Shown here one piece after another: positions 12,957 to 23,500 of a DNA stretch of 64,000 nucleotides. This DNA is from Petrosia ficiformis (lineage: Eukaryota; Porifera; Demospongiae; Haplosclerida; Petrosiidae). The translations under genes and the position numbers were made by a program. Position 1 is the stretch's first letter; each line of letters opens with the position of its first letter. Location: contig OX345640.1 of assembly GCA_947044365.1 (NCBI GenBank), positions 1,545,001-1,609,000 of the forward strand, in the 5' to 3' direction. The notes beneath the pieces are model-generated. The model was not told the origin of the DNA. It ran no database searches and saw only the letters and a program-made list of their open reading frames with translations.

Positions 12957-14742
12957 GTGAAGATGCTAACTCGTCCTTTGAAAGATCGAATCTTTAATTC
13001 AAAACAAGCTGTTTTTGTTCCAAGTGGTGTGAGTTCTAGACCTATGCAATATAAATGTTGGACTGAAGAAAGATTATATAAAGCATTTGAAGCAGTAACA
13101 AAAGGGGGTGTATCTGTTCGCCATGCTGCTGAGGAATATAATGTACCCAAGAGCACACTTCATGATCGCATTTCAGGAAAGGTGGTATTTGGTTCACAGA
13201 GTGGTCCTCCTAAATATCTAAGTAATAAAGAGGAAGAAGAGCTGGTCAACTTCATTCTAGGATGCTCCTCAATTGGTTTCCCTCGATCTCGTAAAGAGAT
13301 AATTGCAATTGTACAAAATGTTATGTTGGAGAAGGGTCACAATATCACAGTGACTAATGGATGGTGGGATTCATTTAGAAAGCGTTACCCATTTCTTACT
13401 TTGCGAAGTCCTGAGCCTCTTTCACATGCTCGAGCTAATATGTAGCTCTTCCGATGTGATTAATAAATACTTTGATCTCTTAGAAGAAACTTTGGAGCAG
13501 AATGATTTGACAAGGAAACCCTGTCAAATATTCAATTGTGATGAATCTGGGTTCCCTCTTGATCCCTCCTCTCCTAGGGTAGTAGTTGCAAAAGGAGAAA
13601 AACATCCTTACTCCGTATCAAGTGGAGTCAAAACACAAATAACAGTTCTTTCCTGTTGTGATGCTGGTGGCTATGTCATCCCTCCTTTAATCATCTTTGA
13701 TCGCAAAGCAATAAAAGCAGAAATGACTGTTGGAGAGGTTCCAGGTTCTATGTATGGTACCTCTGATAGTGGATGGATTGATGGAGATTTATTTGACCTG
13801 TGGTTTCGACATCACTTTTTAGCTCATGCCCCACCTCTTCGCCCACTATTACTTCTTCTAGATGGTCATTCATCTCACTATACACCTAGTATAATTAACA
13901 AAGCTGCTCAAGAAGGTGTTATCATATTTTGTTTACCTCCTCACTCGACTCATATTACACAACCTCTTGACAAGGGTTGCTTTGGTTCACTGAAGAGATG
14001 CTGGCAAGAGGAGTGCCATAGATTCACTACTGATAATCCTGGTAAAGTTGTAAGTAGGTTTTCATTTAGCCAAGTGTTCCATCAGGCCTGGACGCGTGGA
14101 ATGACAATGCATAATGTAATTACTGGTTTTCGTATAACCGGTGTGTTCCCTGTAAATAGAGATGCTGTTCTTCCTTCACCTCCTCAATTAGCCTCTCCTA
14201 AATTAGTTTCCAAAGAGTTAACAGAAAAGACTGGAGTGTCATTTATTCCATTATACAGTCCTGTAGTAAAGAAGAAGCAACCTCACAATGTTATGACCTT
14301 TAGTGATGATGAGAGAGTACGTTTTCAACGCAGATATGAGGAGGGTTATGATTTACAATGTGATGAAAAATACAATGAATGGGTTAAGATGTATCATCCA
14401 TCCAGTTCAATCACACCACCTCAAACTCCTCCCTCAGGTTCACACATCAGTGATTCGTCCCAAAATTATCATTGTTTATCTTCACTGGCTTCTATAGAAA
14501 CCTTGCCTATAACATCTACTCCATCATTAGAAGAAACTACATGTACAGTGAGCTTACCCTGCTCTAGTATTCTTTCCAAATGGATTGACAAACAGCCAAC
14601 CATTAAGATGCCACGAAAAGATACTAAAGCTTCTGCACGTATACTAACAAGTGAGGAGAGCATAAGAATAATGGAGGAAAAAGAGAGAAATAGAAGTAAA
14701 GAAAGCAGAAAGGCAACAGAAAAGACTAGAGAAACAATTGGA
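12957..14742 (+). pseudogene. pogo/Tigger-family transposase, frameshifted
   Basis: A psq/CENP-B-type HTH lies at the N-terminus (residues about 40-80; AAEEYNVPKSTLHDRISGK), followed by a second helix-turn-helix region with GWWDSFRKRYPFL. The DDE_1 catalytic core has the first Asp in NCDESG, the second in LLLDGHSSHY and the third in HITQPLDKGCFG. The last two are separated by 35 residues (DD35D), typical of pogo/Tigger. The first frame stops at 13,445 and the catalytic domain continues in the +1 frame from about 13,443. No GT-AG intron explains the shift, so a one-base indel (or sequence error) is likely. The C-terminus is basic (KESRKATEKTRE) and ends at a donor AAAAG|GTAATT at about 14,743, joining the cassette exons. 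The start at 12,957 is the first ATG of the open frame; an upstream exon is possible. Confidence 0.92.
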
Positions 14743-14927
14743 AAAAGGTAATTAATTATTTGTGGCTTTAAAATCACATTTTGTAATTTTTATTTCCTGA
14801 TTAGCTCAAAGAACTAATTCTCGTCAATCATCTTGCAGAGGGCTCAAACAAACTGTTGAAAAGTCCAAAGGTATGTACATGTAATATAACCACATGTAAA
14901 TGTATTCTAGTATGCATGTATTTATAG

Positions 14928-17717
14928 GTACACAAGTAAATGAACAGAGTGATTCAGATGTTCCCACAAATTCCCATACAAAAACTGTCAAGAAGTCGAC
15001 TGGTCTTAGAAGTATGTAATATATCTACATGTGAATGTATTTTAGTATGTGTGTATTTATAGGTACACAAGTGAATGAACAGAGTGATTCAGATGGTCCC
15101 ACAAATTCCCATACAAAAACTGTCAAGAAGTCGACTGGTCTTAGAGGTATGTGATATATCTACATGTGAATGTACTCTAGTATGTGTGTATTTATAGGTA
15201 CAAAAGTAAATGAACAGAATGATGTAGATGGTCCCACAAATTCCCGTAGAAAAACTGACAAGAGGTTGACTGGTCTTAGAGGTATGTGATATATCTACAT
15301 GTAAATGTACTCTAGTATGTGTGTATTTATAGGTACAAAAGTAAATGAACAGAGTGATTCAGATGGTCCCACAAATTCCCATACAAAAACTGTCAAGAGG
15401 TTGACTGGTCTTAGAGGTATGTGATATACCTACATGTGAATGTATTCTAGTATGTGTGTATTTATAGGTACACAAGTAAATGAACAGAGTGATTCAGATG
15501 GTCCCACAAATTCCCATACAAAAACTGTCAAGAAGTCGACTGGTCTTAGAAGTATGTAATATATCTACATGTGAATGTATTTTAGTATGTGTGTATTTAT
15601 AGGTACACAAGTGAATGAACAGAGTGATTCAGATGGTCCCACAAATTCCCATACAAAAACTGTCAAGAAGTCGACTGGTCTTAGAGGTATGTGATATATC
15701 TACATGTGAATGTACTCTAGTATGTGTGTATTTATAGGTACAAAAGTAAATGAACAGAATGATGTAGATGGTCCCACAAATTCCCGTAGAAAAACTGACA
15801 AGAGGTTGACTGGTCTTAGAGGTATGTGATATATCTACATGTAAATGTACTCTAGTATGTGTGTATTTATAGGTACAAAAGTAAATGAACAGAGTGATTC
15901 AGATGGTCCCACAAATTCCCATACAAAAACTGTCAAGAGGTTGACTGGTCTTAGAGGTATGTGATATACCTACATGTGAATGTATTCTAGTATGTGTGTA
16001 TTTATAGGTACACAAGTAAATGAACAGAGTGATTCAGATGGTCCCACAAATTCCCGTACAAAAACTGTCAAGAAGTCGACTGGTCTTAGAGGTATGTGAT
16101 ATATCTACATGTGAATGTACTCTAGTATGTGTGTATTTATAGGTACAAAAGTAAATGAACAGAGTGATTCAGATGGTCCCACAAATTCCCATACAAAAAC
16201 TGTCAAGAAGTCGACTGGTCTTAGAGGTATGTGATATATCTACATGTGAATGTACTCTAGTATGTGTGTATTTATAGGTACAAAAGTAAATGAACAGAAT
16301 GATGTAGATGGTCCCACAAATTCCCGTAGAAAAACTGACAAGAGGTTGACTGGTCTTAGAGGTATGTGATATATCTACATGTAAATGTACTCTAGTATGT
16401 GTGTATTTATAGGTACAAAAGTAAATGAACAGAGTGATTCAGATGGTCCCACAAATTCCCATACAAAAACTGTCAAGAGGTTGACTGGTCTTAGAGGTAT
16501 GTGATATACCTACATGTGAATGTATTCTAGTATGTGTGTATTTATAGGTACACAAGTAAATGAACAGAGTGATTCAGATGGTCCCACAAATTCCCATACA
16601 AAAACTGTCAAGAAGTCGACTGGTCTTAGAAGTATGTAATATATCTACATGTGAATGTATTTTAGTATGTGTGTATTTATAGGTACACAAGTGAATGAAC
16701 AGAGTGATTCAGATGGTCCCACAAATTCCCATACAAAAACTGTCAAGAAGTCGACTGGTCTTAGAGGTATGTGATATATCTACATGTGAATGTACTCTAG
16801 TATGTGTGTATTTATAGGTACAAAAGTAAATGAACAGAATGATGTAGATGGTCCCACAAATTCCCGTAGAAAAACTGACAAGAGGTTGACTGGTCTTAGA
16901 GGTATGTGATATATCTACATGTAAATGTACTCTAGTATGTGTGTATTTATAGGTACAAAAGTAAATGAACAGAGTGATTCAGATGGTCCCACAAATTCCC
17001 ATACAAAAACTGTCAAGAGGTTGACTGGTCTTAGAGGTATGTGATATACCTACATGTGAATGTATTCTAGTATGTGTGTATTTATAGGTACACAAGTAAA
17101 TGAACAGAGTGATTCAGATGGTCCCACAAATTCCCGTACAAAAACTGTCAAGAAGTCGACTGGTCTTAGAGGTATGTGATATATCTACATGTGAATGTAC
17201 TCTAGTATGTGTGTATTTATAGGTACAAAAGTAAATGAACAGAGTGATTCAGATGGTCCCACAAATTCCCATACAAAAACTGTCAAGAAGTCGACTGGTC
17301 TTAGAGGTATGTGATATATCTACATGTGAATGTACTCTAGTATGTGTGTATTTATAGGTACAAAAGTAAATGAACAGAATGATGTAGATGGTCCCACAAA
17401 TTCCCGTAGAAAAACTGACAAGAGGTTGACTGGTCTTAGAGGTATGTGATATACCTACATGTGAATGTACTCTAGTATGTGTGTATTTATAGGTACACAA
17501 GTAAATGAACAGAGTGATTCAGATGGTCCCACAAATTCTCATACAAAAACTGTCAAGAAGTCGACTGGTCTTAGAGGTATGTGATATATCTACATGTGAA
17601 TGTACTCTAGTATGTGTGTATTTATAGGTACAAAAGTAAATGAACAGAATGATGTAGATGGTCCCACAAATTCCCGTAGAAAAACTGACAAGAGGTTGAC
17701 TGATCTTAGAAGTACAG
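14928..17717 (+). repeat. 21-unit array of 135-bp exon-intron cassettes
   Basis: Period is exactly 135 bp: TGAACAGA occurs at 14941, 15076, 15211 and so on to 17641. Each unit has TTTATAG|, an 84-bp open exon, then |GTATGT and a 51-bp intron. The exon is phase 1-1 (28 codons), so any number can be joined without changing frame. The peptide begins GTQVNEQSDSDGPTNS and ends KKSTGLR; it is polar, basic and probably disordered. Four unit types (A, B, C, D) recur in order, giving a 540-bp higher-order repeat. Units 5-11 and 13-19 also match as a longer 1,080-bp repeat. The last exon (17,628-17,717) has two extra codons. The array sits between transposase and PHD finger, so its spliced product would be a variable linker of up to about 590 residues. 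Confidence 0.93.
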
Positions 17718-17869
17718 GTATGAAATATACATCTATTATGTGTGTATGTATACATTTTCTGTCTACATGTACACCCAGTGTACTTCCCAGAGCAGCAAGG
17801 AGGCAGGGCATTCCACCCTTTTTAATTCTTGTCTGTAGTAGGTGAGGACCATGGAATATCATTCCTTGT

Positions 17870-19384
17870 GTTTCATAGAGGCGTGATATAGTAGTTCAAC
17901 GTGCTGCTTCCACTGTACAGAAGCAGGCTCTTATGCTTGGAACCACAGCTAGTGCACATAGTAGTATTATTGCCGTTGAAGCTTCCTGTACTATGTTCTC
18001 TTTGCAAAGAAAGGGTGTTCTGAAATGTATGTATCTTTACAATTATAGTTACATATCATGGTAATAAATGGACCACCCTTATAAAAAAAATATATCTGGG
18101 GAGAACCCTCTGTACACTCACAATATGTAACATTAAAAGATCGAGGTAACAAATGGCAACTTTAGTTTCTAGAACATGCTGCAATACTAAAAGTTGCCTT
18201 GTGTTAAATTGCACTTTTAAGGCTGCATATTATAGGTGTGATATAATCCTAATTTCAGATTCAAAAAGCAACAAAGAAGTGGATGATGTATGTGAAGAAG
18301 GTTGGTGGTTAACAAAATATAATGTTTTGGCATTGTTTTAAAGTTGCTATTCATCAGTGATGTCTAACATATCCATGTTGACAGTACTATTGTGTGTTTG
18401 AAAATTGCCATCTGTAACCAGACAAAATTAATAGTCTTAAACTGCCTACAACATGAATCCTTAGTGGAGAAGTAAAAAGTTTACCCCTCCTTACTCTCTA
18501 GTTCATTAATTTGTTGGCCTAGGAAAAGTTTAAAATACTCCTTAGTTTTATACTATTAAGTACATTAATAATTACATAATCATCATAATTATAATTATAA
18601 TCATTATAATTATAGTAGTTAATTATTATGACCCGTAGGCATGGGAAAGTCGGTCATGATTACTAAATTAAACATCACAAAAGAATTACAGGGATACTTT
18701 TTATGGCCTGTAGGGCCATCCCTATAATTGCTTTCCCATGGGTTTGAATTATATATATATATATATATATATATCCTTGTCTCACTTGCATGAGTATGCA
18801 TTGTATATGTAGTTATTAAGGAAGTTGCGTCATTCCGGGAGGCTCAGTCAATTAATGAGTGTAGTGTGTAAAACAGTGCACGCTCGAGCTACATTCAACT
18901 TGGGATGTAAAACTGTAACTAATACTAATAACTGTTGTACATGTATATAGCAGAGAAACATAAACAATGTGCAAGCATTTTTAGCTAGCAAGTATAAGTT
19001 GTTACATTTCAAATGTGAGCAAATCATCAATTAGAGCCTTTAAGGAGTTCTTCAGTTTCATCAAATATCTATGTACTTAGACTGTACTTACTTCATCAGG
19101 CCCTAGTTTTTGAATTCACAGAAGGGTAGAGACATTAGTGGCATCAGCAATGATTGATACATAGTCATTGTATAAGGATACTTTTTTTTCTCAATATATA
19201 TTGTTTGTTAATGCAGAAATAGAGATTTGTCAGAAATGTTTGACTATCTGTGATGGAGATGAAGAAGATTGGGTCGGATGTGACCACTGTTGGCGCTGGT
19301 ATCATGCACTACAGCTGTTTGGGCTATAGTACAAGACCCTTAGATAGTGAATATTTGGCATGTCCAAAATGTGTTACTGATTAA
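17870..19384 (+). pseudogene. C-terminal exons of transposon protein with PHD finger
   Basis: An open exon at about 17,878-18,030 (RRDIVVQRAAST, then CTMFSLQRKGVLK) is followed by one at about 18,260-18,302 (SKSNKEVDDVCEE) and one from 19,217. The last gives EICQKCLTICDGDEED, VGCDHCWRWYH and, in the next frame, HYSCLGYS and ACPKCVTD before a stop at 19,384. The spacing (C-x2-C, C-x2-C, H-x4-C, C-x2-C) fits a PHD finger, a domain that commonly reads histone H3 tails. About four extra bases near 19,306 split it into two frames. How the last cassette joins the first of these exons is unclear: no phase-correct acceptor was found. Confidence 0.75.
18610..18780. repeat. Dispersed short repeat nested in the transposon
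   Basis: Inverted ends (GCATGGGAAAG against CTTTCCCATGG) enclose a GGCCATCCCTATAATTGC block. A related block, inverted, appears at about 21,985-22,030. It ends in an (AT)n run at 18,750-18,774. Probably a small non-autonomous element. Confidence 0.45.
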
Positions 19385-19439
19385 CAATGATTCTTGGAAT
19401 GTCTAAATTGTGCCCCAAAATATTTTGTTTGACACACTT

Positions 19440-19837
19440 AATTAAGGCGTGGCTGTCCGAAAATACAGACAGCACCTCCTTTATGGAACTGTAAAACTAC
19501 TTTCTTGCGCTATGGACCTTTCTGTTGTTGTGCCGGTAATCTAGCAGAGTATTAACATTAGCATGTATTAAAACCGAAACTCAACTCTTGTCTTCTTTCT
19601 CGAAAGAATAAGGAGATGTGTACGAAAATGCATGATTTTTTCCGATTATGGGCGAGTCCGAAATATAGTATTGTTTGCTTTCTCCAAGAGTATAACTTCG
19701 ACGAATCTAGTCTAAACTGATGGTACAAAATAGGTTAGTTGCAAGTTACAGCAATGTAACTAAAGCAGTACAATTGAACTGCTTATTATGACGTCCGAAT
19801 ATTGGCTGTGTCCGAATATTCGTTGCGTACTCTATAT
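19440..19837 (-). repeat. Right terminal inverted repeat of the pogo-like element
   Basis: Partner of 12,258-12,660 in reverse complement; ends ...GAATATTCGTTGCGTACTCTA before TATACATACAC. Confidence 0.92.
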
Positions 19838-20368
19838 ACATACACTTTACCCTGACAAATAATTGGCTGGTTGTCTTGGACTCTCAGTTGAGAAGATTTA
19901 TAAATATAGAATTAGATAAGTGGTTGCAGACTTTGAATTGGAGCAAGATTGTTGTAGAGAGTGTGGTATTCACAAGTTAAAAAACAAGGAGATAGAAGCT
20001 ATATATCTTCATTTGAACAGGGGAATGATACTTTCGTTCGCAGTATTGATACTGGCTCCATAAATTGACATTTCATTTTCAATAGTATACTAATGTATGT
20101 ACGTACAACCCTACTTATAAGTGTAGTAATATAATAGTGATTACAATCATAAGTAATGAATAGAAGGAATACATCACGAATGCATAGTATTAAAATTGTT
20201 GAAAAAAGTATTCCTTATGAGTGAAAGAAACAAAGTCTTTATAACTTATAGTGATATATATGAGGGCCTAAAATATTTGTATTGCTTGTAACACTTTAAG
20301 AAGTACATAATAACAGTTCAGACTAATTATATTCATATAGCTACTTGATGAAATATAGAATAGAAAGT
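19838..20368. other. Intergenic stretch downstream of receptor copy 2
   Basis: AT-rich DNA between the transposon and the receptor's kinase-tail stop. No convincing coding segment is seen. The unit 2 end of the segmental duplication lies here or within the transposon-flanking bases; unit 1's equivalent is outside the window. Confidence 0.6.
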
Positions 20369-20500
20369 TCATGCATTAAGATTCTTGGTGTAAAATTCAG
20401 TAAAGTCAATGTAATCCGCTAACGGTTCCAGTATACTATTCAAAACCTCAACTACTTCTGAAAAACAAGGTCTTTCATCAGGGTCTTTGACTTGAGAGTT
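20369..20500 (-). pseudogene. Remnant of a tyrosine kinase C-terminal lobe
   Basis: The minus strand encodes [16 protein letters not shown] followed by ILEPLADYIDFTEF and a stop at 20,369. The DPxERPxFxEVV pattern is subdomain XI, the last motif of receptor tyrosine kinase domains. None of the earlier motifs (glycine loop, VAVK lysine, HRDLAARN, DFG, WMAPE) occurs in the 0.4 kb between the transmembrane exon and this point, or in the 0.5 kb further downstream. This tail is also out of frame with the preceding juxtamembrane exon, which stops at 20,477. Confidence 0.8.
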
Positions 20501-23500
20501 CTCCTAAACATGGTGTTTCATAACTATTTTGAAGAAACCTTTGAATATATTTTTCTCTCTCTTCATTATCTGGTAACAAACACAAGATAGATATGTGAAT
20601 ACAAACAGCACACACAACAGTATTCATACCAGTTTGGTCTACATTTGCCAAATAGAGTTCGTTCATCTCAATAGCTCTAGTAAAAATTAAAAATAAAAAT
20701 AATCTATTTCTGAACAACTGGTCATAAACTCATGACATATAAATACCTTGAATTAATTTTATTCCTCCGATGTTTTAATATAATCAATAAAATTATTACC
20801 ACCAATAAGAGTATTACAATACAAACTGGTACTATAGTACTAATAATGATTGTTTCAGTTTGAGTATCATCCATAGTTTCAGTATCTGGTATGAATGAAC
20901 ATATGTATGTATGTATGTATGTATGTATATATGTATGCATGTATGTATGTATGTATGTATGTATGTATGTATGATTGATTTTTAATAAATGCATGTATGT
21001 ATGTATGTATGTATGTATGTATGTATGTATGTATGTATATATGTATGTATGTATTATATACGTTGTATGTATGTGTGTATGCCCATAAGTAGTTAGGTAC
21101 ATTTTATGTACGTATGATTGCATCATGTATTTCACATACCTGAACAAGTCATTAAGACATCATTCAATTGATATCCAGAATTACATTCACAAATAAAGCT
21201 TCCAATAGTGTTTATACATCTATGATCACAGGTACTGTTATTGTTACACTCGTTAATATCTGTCAAAAAGTTATGATTATGTAATATATATATATATATA
21301 CATAAAATACTAATTTTTTTACTACATTTTTGGGTATGAAAGTATGCAGGCTTGCATTCTTCATTATGTATGTAATATATACGTATATGCATGTATGTTT
21401 GTATATCAGTGATTTAGATAAGCTTATATGGCACACCATTGGCCCGAAGAGCACTGCACAGTTCTCTATTTGGGCCAATGGTGCATTTAATTGTGATTAT
21501 ATTGTCACTAACAGCATTAACTTTTTTTGTTATTTGACTCAAAATGGCGCATATACTTGAGCCAATTTGGCCCAAGCTTCAAAACGTATCAAAAACTCTG
21601 ATGTATATATATGTTTCTAACATGGTATGTTGGTATGTATGTTATTAGAATCCAACCACCACTCTAAATATCCTGGGCAGAACACTGTACATACCTGAAC
21701 AAGTCATTAAGTCATCATTCAACTGATATCCAGTATTACAGTCACAAATAAAACTTCCAATAGTGTTTATACAATTCAGATTACTACCATCTATCAAATA
21801 GAGAAACAAGATAATTATATTGAGAAAAAGTATTCCTTTGTGATCACTATGTATCAATCATTGTTGATGACACCAGTGTCTCTACCTTTCCGTGTACTCA
21901 AAAACTGGCATGGAGCCTGAAGAAGTAAGTGTAACTGCAGTATAAGTGCACAGAAATGGAAGTGACATATATATATACATACATTAAACCCTGTAGAAAG
22001 CAATTATAGGGAGGGCCATAAAAATGGTAGTTAGTTTACCCTAAAGGGTGGTACCATGGCGCTCCCTCACCTTTTAATTCTAAAGTTAATGCTTGAAACA
22101 CTGTTTTACAACACTAATTAAATGTTTTTGACCAATCCTCATGACTACTGATGCACTCCTCCACCCGTAATATTTATCTTGGGGAAAACTCTGGTACTAT
22201 CTAACTATGTACAGCACATGTCAAAACAGATAGCTGTACTATGCATATAGGGCCCAAACAACTAGTCAACTAATCAGTTAAGCTTAGAGCGGTCAATGTA
22301 TGTATGTATGTATGTATGTATGTATGTGTGTGTGTATGTATGTATGTATGCATGTATGTAGGTATGGCATTGTATGCATGTATGTATGTAATACTATGTA
22401 TGTATGTATGTGTGCACTTCTTACAATTGGTGAGGTTACATTGCATTCCTGATTGTGGTTGCTGGAAGTCTCCATTAACTTGAAAAACAAACACACCAGG
22501 ACATCCCAAATTACTCTCTTTACTAACACTAAAGATGCTACTAGTAAGTGATCCATTCACACTGATGAAATCAACATTATTGCCTGCATTAATGCCTACT
22601 TGAGGTGGATTTGCACATCTGGGTGAATTTACATCTCCATACAAAAAGAAAACAAAGGAATGAACACCATTTGTTGCTAGAACACACTGAAATGTGACTC
22701 TCTGTTAAAGAAATGTTTGTTTGTGTGTATGTGTTAGAAAAAGAAACACATAATGATGTTATAGTGTTGTGGTTGAGTGGTCAGGTCTGTCACTCAGTTA
22801 TGCAATGCTGAGTAATATGATAAGAACTGTTCAAATGACTAGGAGTATTGGGATTATATATACTTTTTGTTTATTTCAAGAACCCTTAATATTAATAGTG
22901 ATGATATTTTTATCCATACTAAATATTTTGTTTTAGTTAATATAAAGTTAAAACTTACTTCTTCCTTAGAGCAGATATATCCCACATTATCCCATGTTAC
23001 AATAAGCACTTCTGTAGCTGAGAATGTTGTTAGTTCAGGAAACACACTTGCTACATCCTCACTGACTCTCTGAATAGTTTCATTGTTTGTAGTTACTCTA
23101 TGCCACACATTACTATCAGAGTATCTAACTAGATCAGTCCAGAATGGAGCTATTAGTGCAGTACTAATAGGAAAACTATCTGGAGTATTATCTTCAAATT
23201 CAGAATCGAAAGAAAGATCGCCGTTGTTATTTAGCTACATACAAACATAAGAATGTTAACAATTATTATATAATCCATTCTAATATAATTGATTACATAA
23301 TTATGATTCTGATTCATTCATTATTCAATTGGAACCACATTATACTACAGGAAGTCATCAAAATGTGTTACACGGGAAGTACACTTATTAGTCTTCTTTC
23401 ATAACATATTTTGTGGGCTTCCTAAACAAAAGAGCAGTGTATAAAGAGAGGACCTTGTGAATTGAATAACGTATGATGTATCGATTTTGCCAGATTCAAG

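Larger units (their letters stand above)
12258..19837 (+). mobile_element. pogo/Tigger-like DNA transposon with PHD finger and exon-cassette array
   Basis: About 7.6 kb bounded by long inverted repeats that begin TAGAGTACGCAACGAATATT at both ends. The exact ends and the TA target duplication are ambiguous because the flanks read TATATA. Contents, 5' to 3': terminal repeat, HTH/DDE transposase (12,957-14,742), a small linker exon (about 14,820-14,870), 21 tandem 135-bp exon-intron cassettes (14,928-17,717), further exons, a PHD zinc finger (about 19,217-19,384) and the other terminal repeat. The transposase and PHD are on the plus strand, opposite to the flanking duplicated genes. The transposase frame is broken near 13,440 and the PHD frame near 19,306, so this copy looks inactive as it stands. 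Confidence 0.93.

Noticed and set aside
14928..17717. CRISPR-like array appearance (regular repeats)
   Set aside because: The whole 135-bp unit is repeated with no unique spacers, and it sits inside a eukaryotic transposon with splice sites.
20369..20885. A complete receptor tyrosine kinase
   Set aside because: No glycine loop, catalytic loop, DFG or activation segment can be found between the transmembrane exon and the subdomain XI tail.
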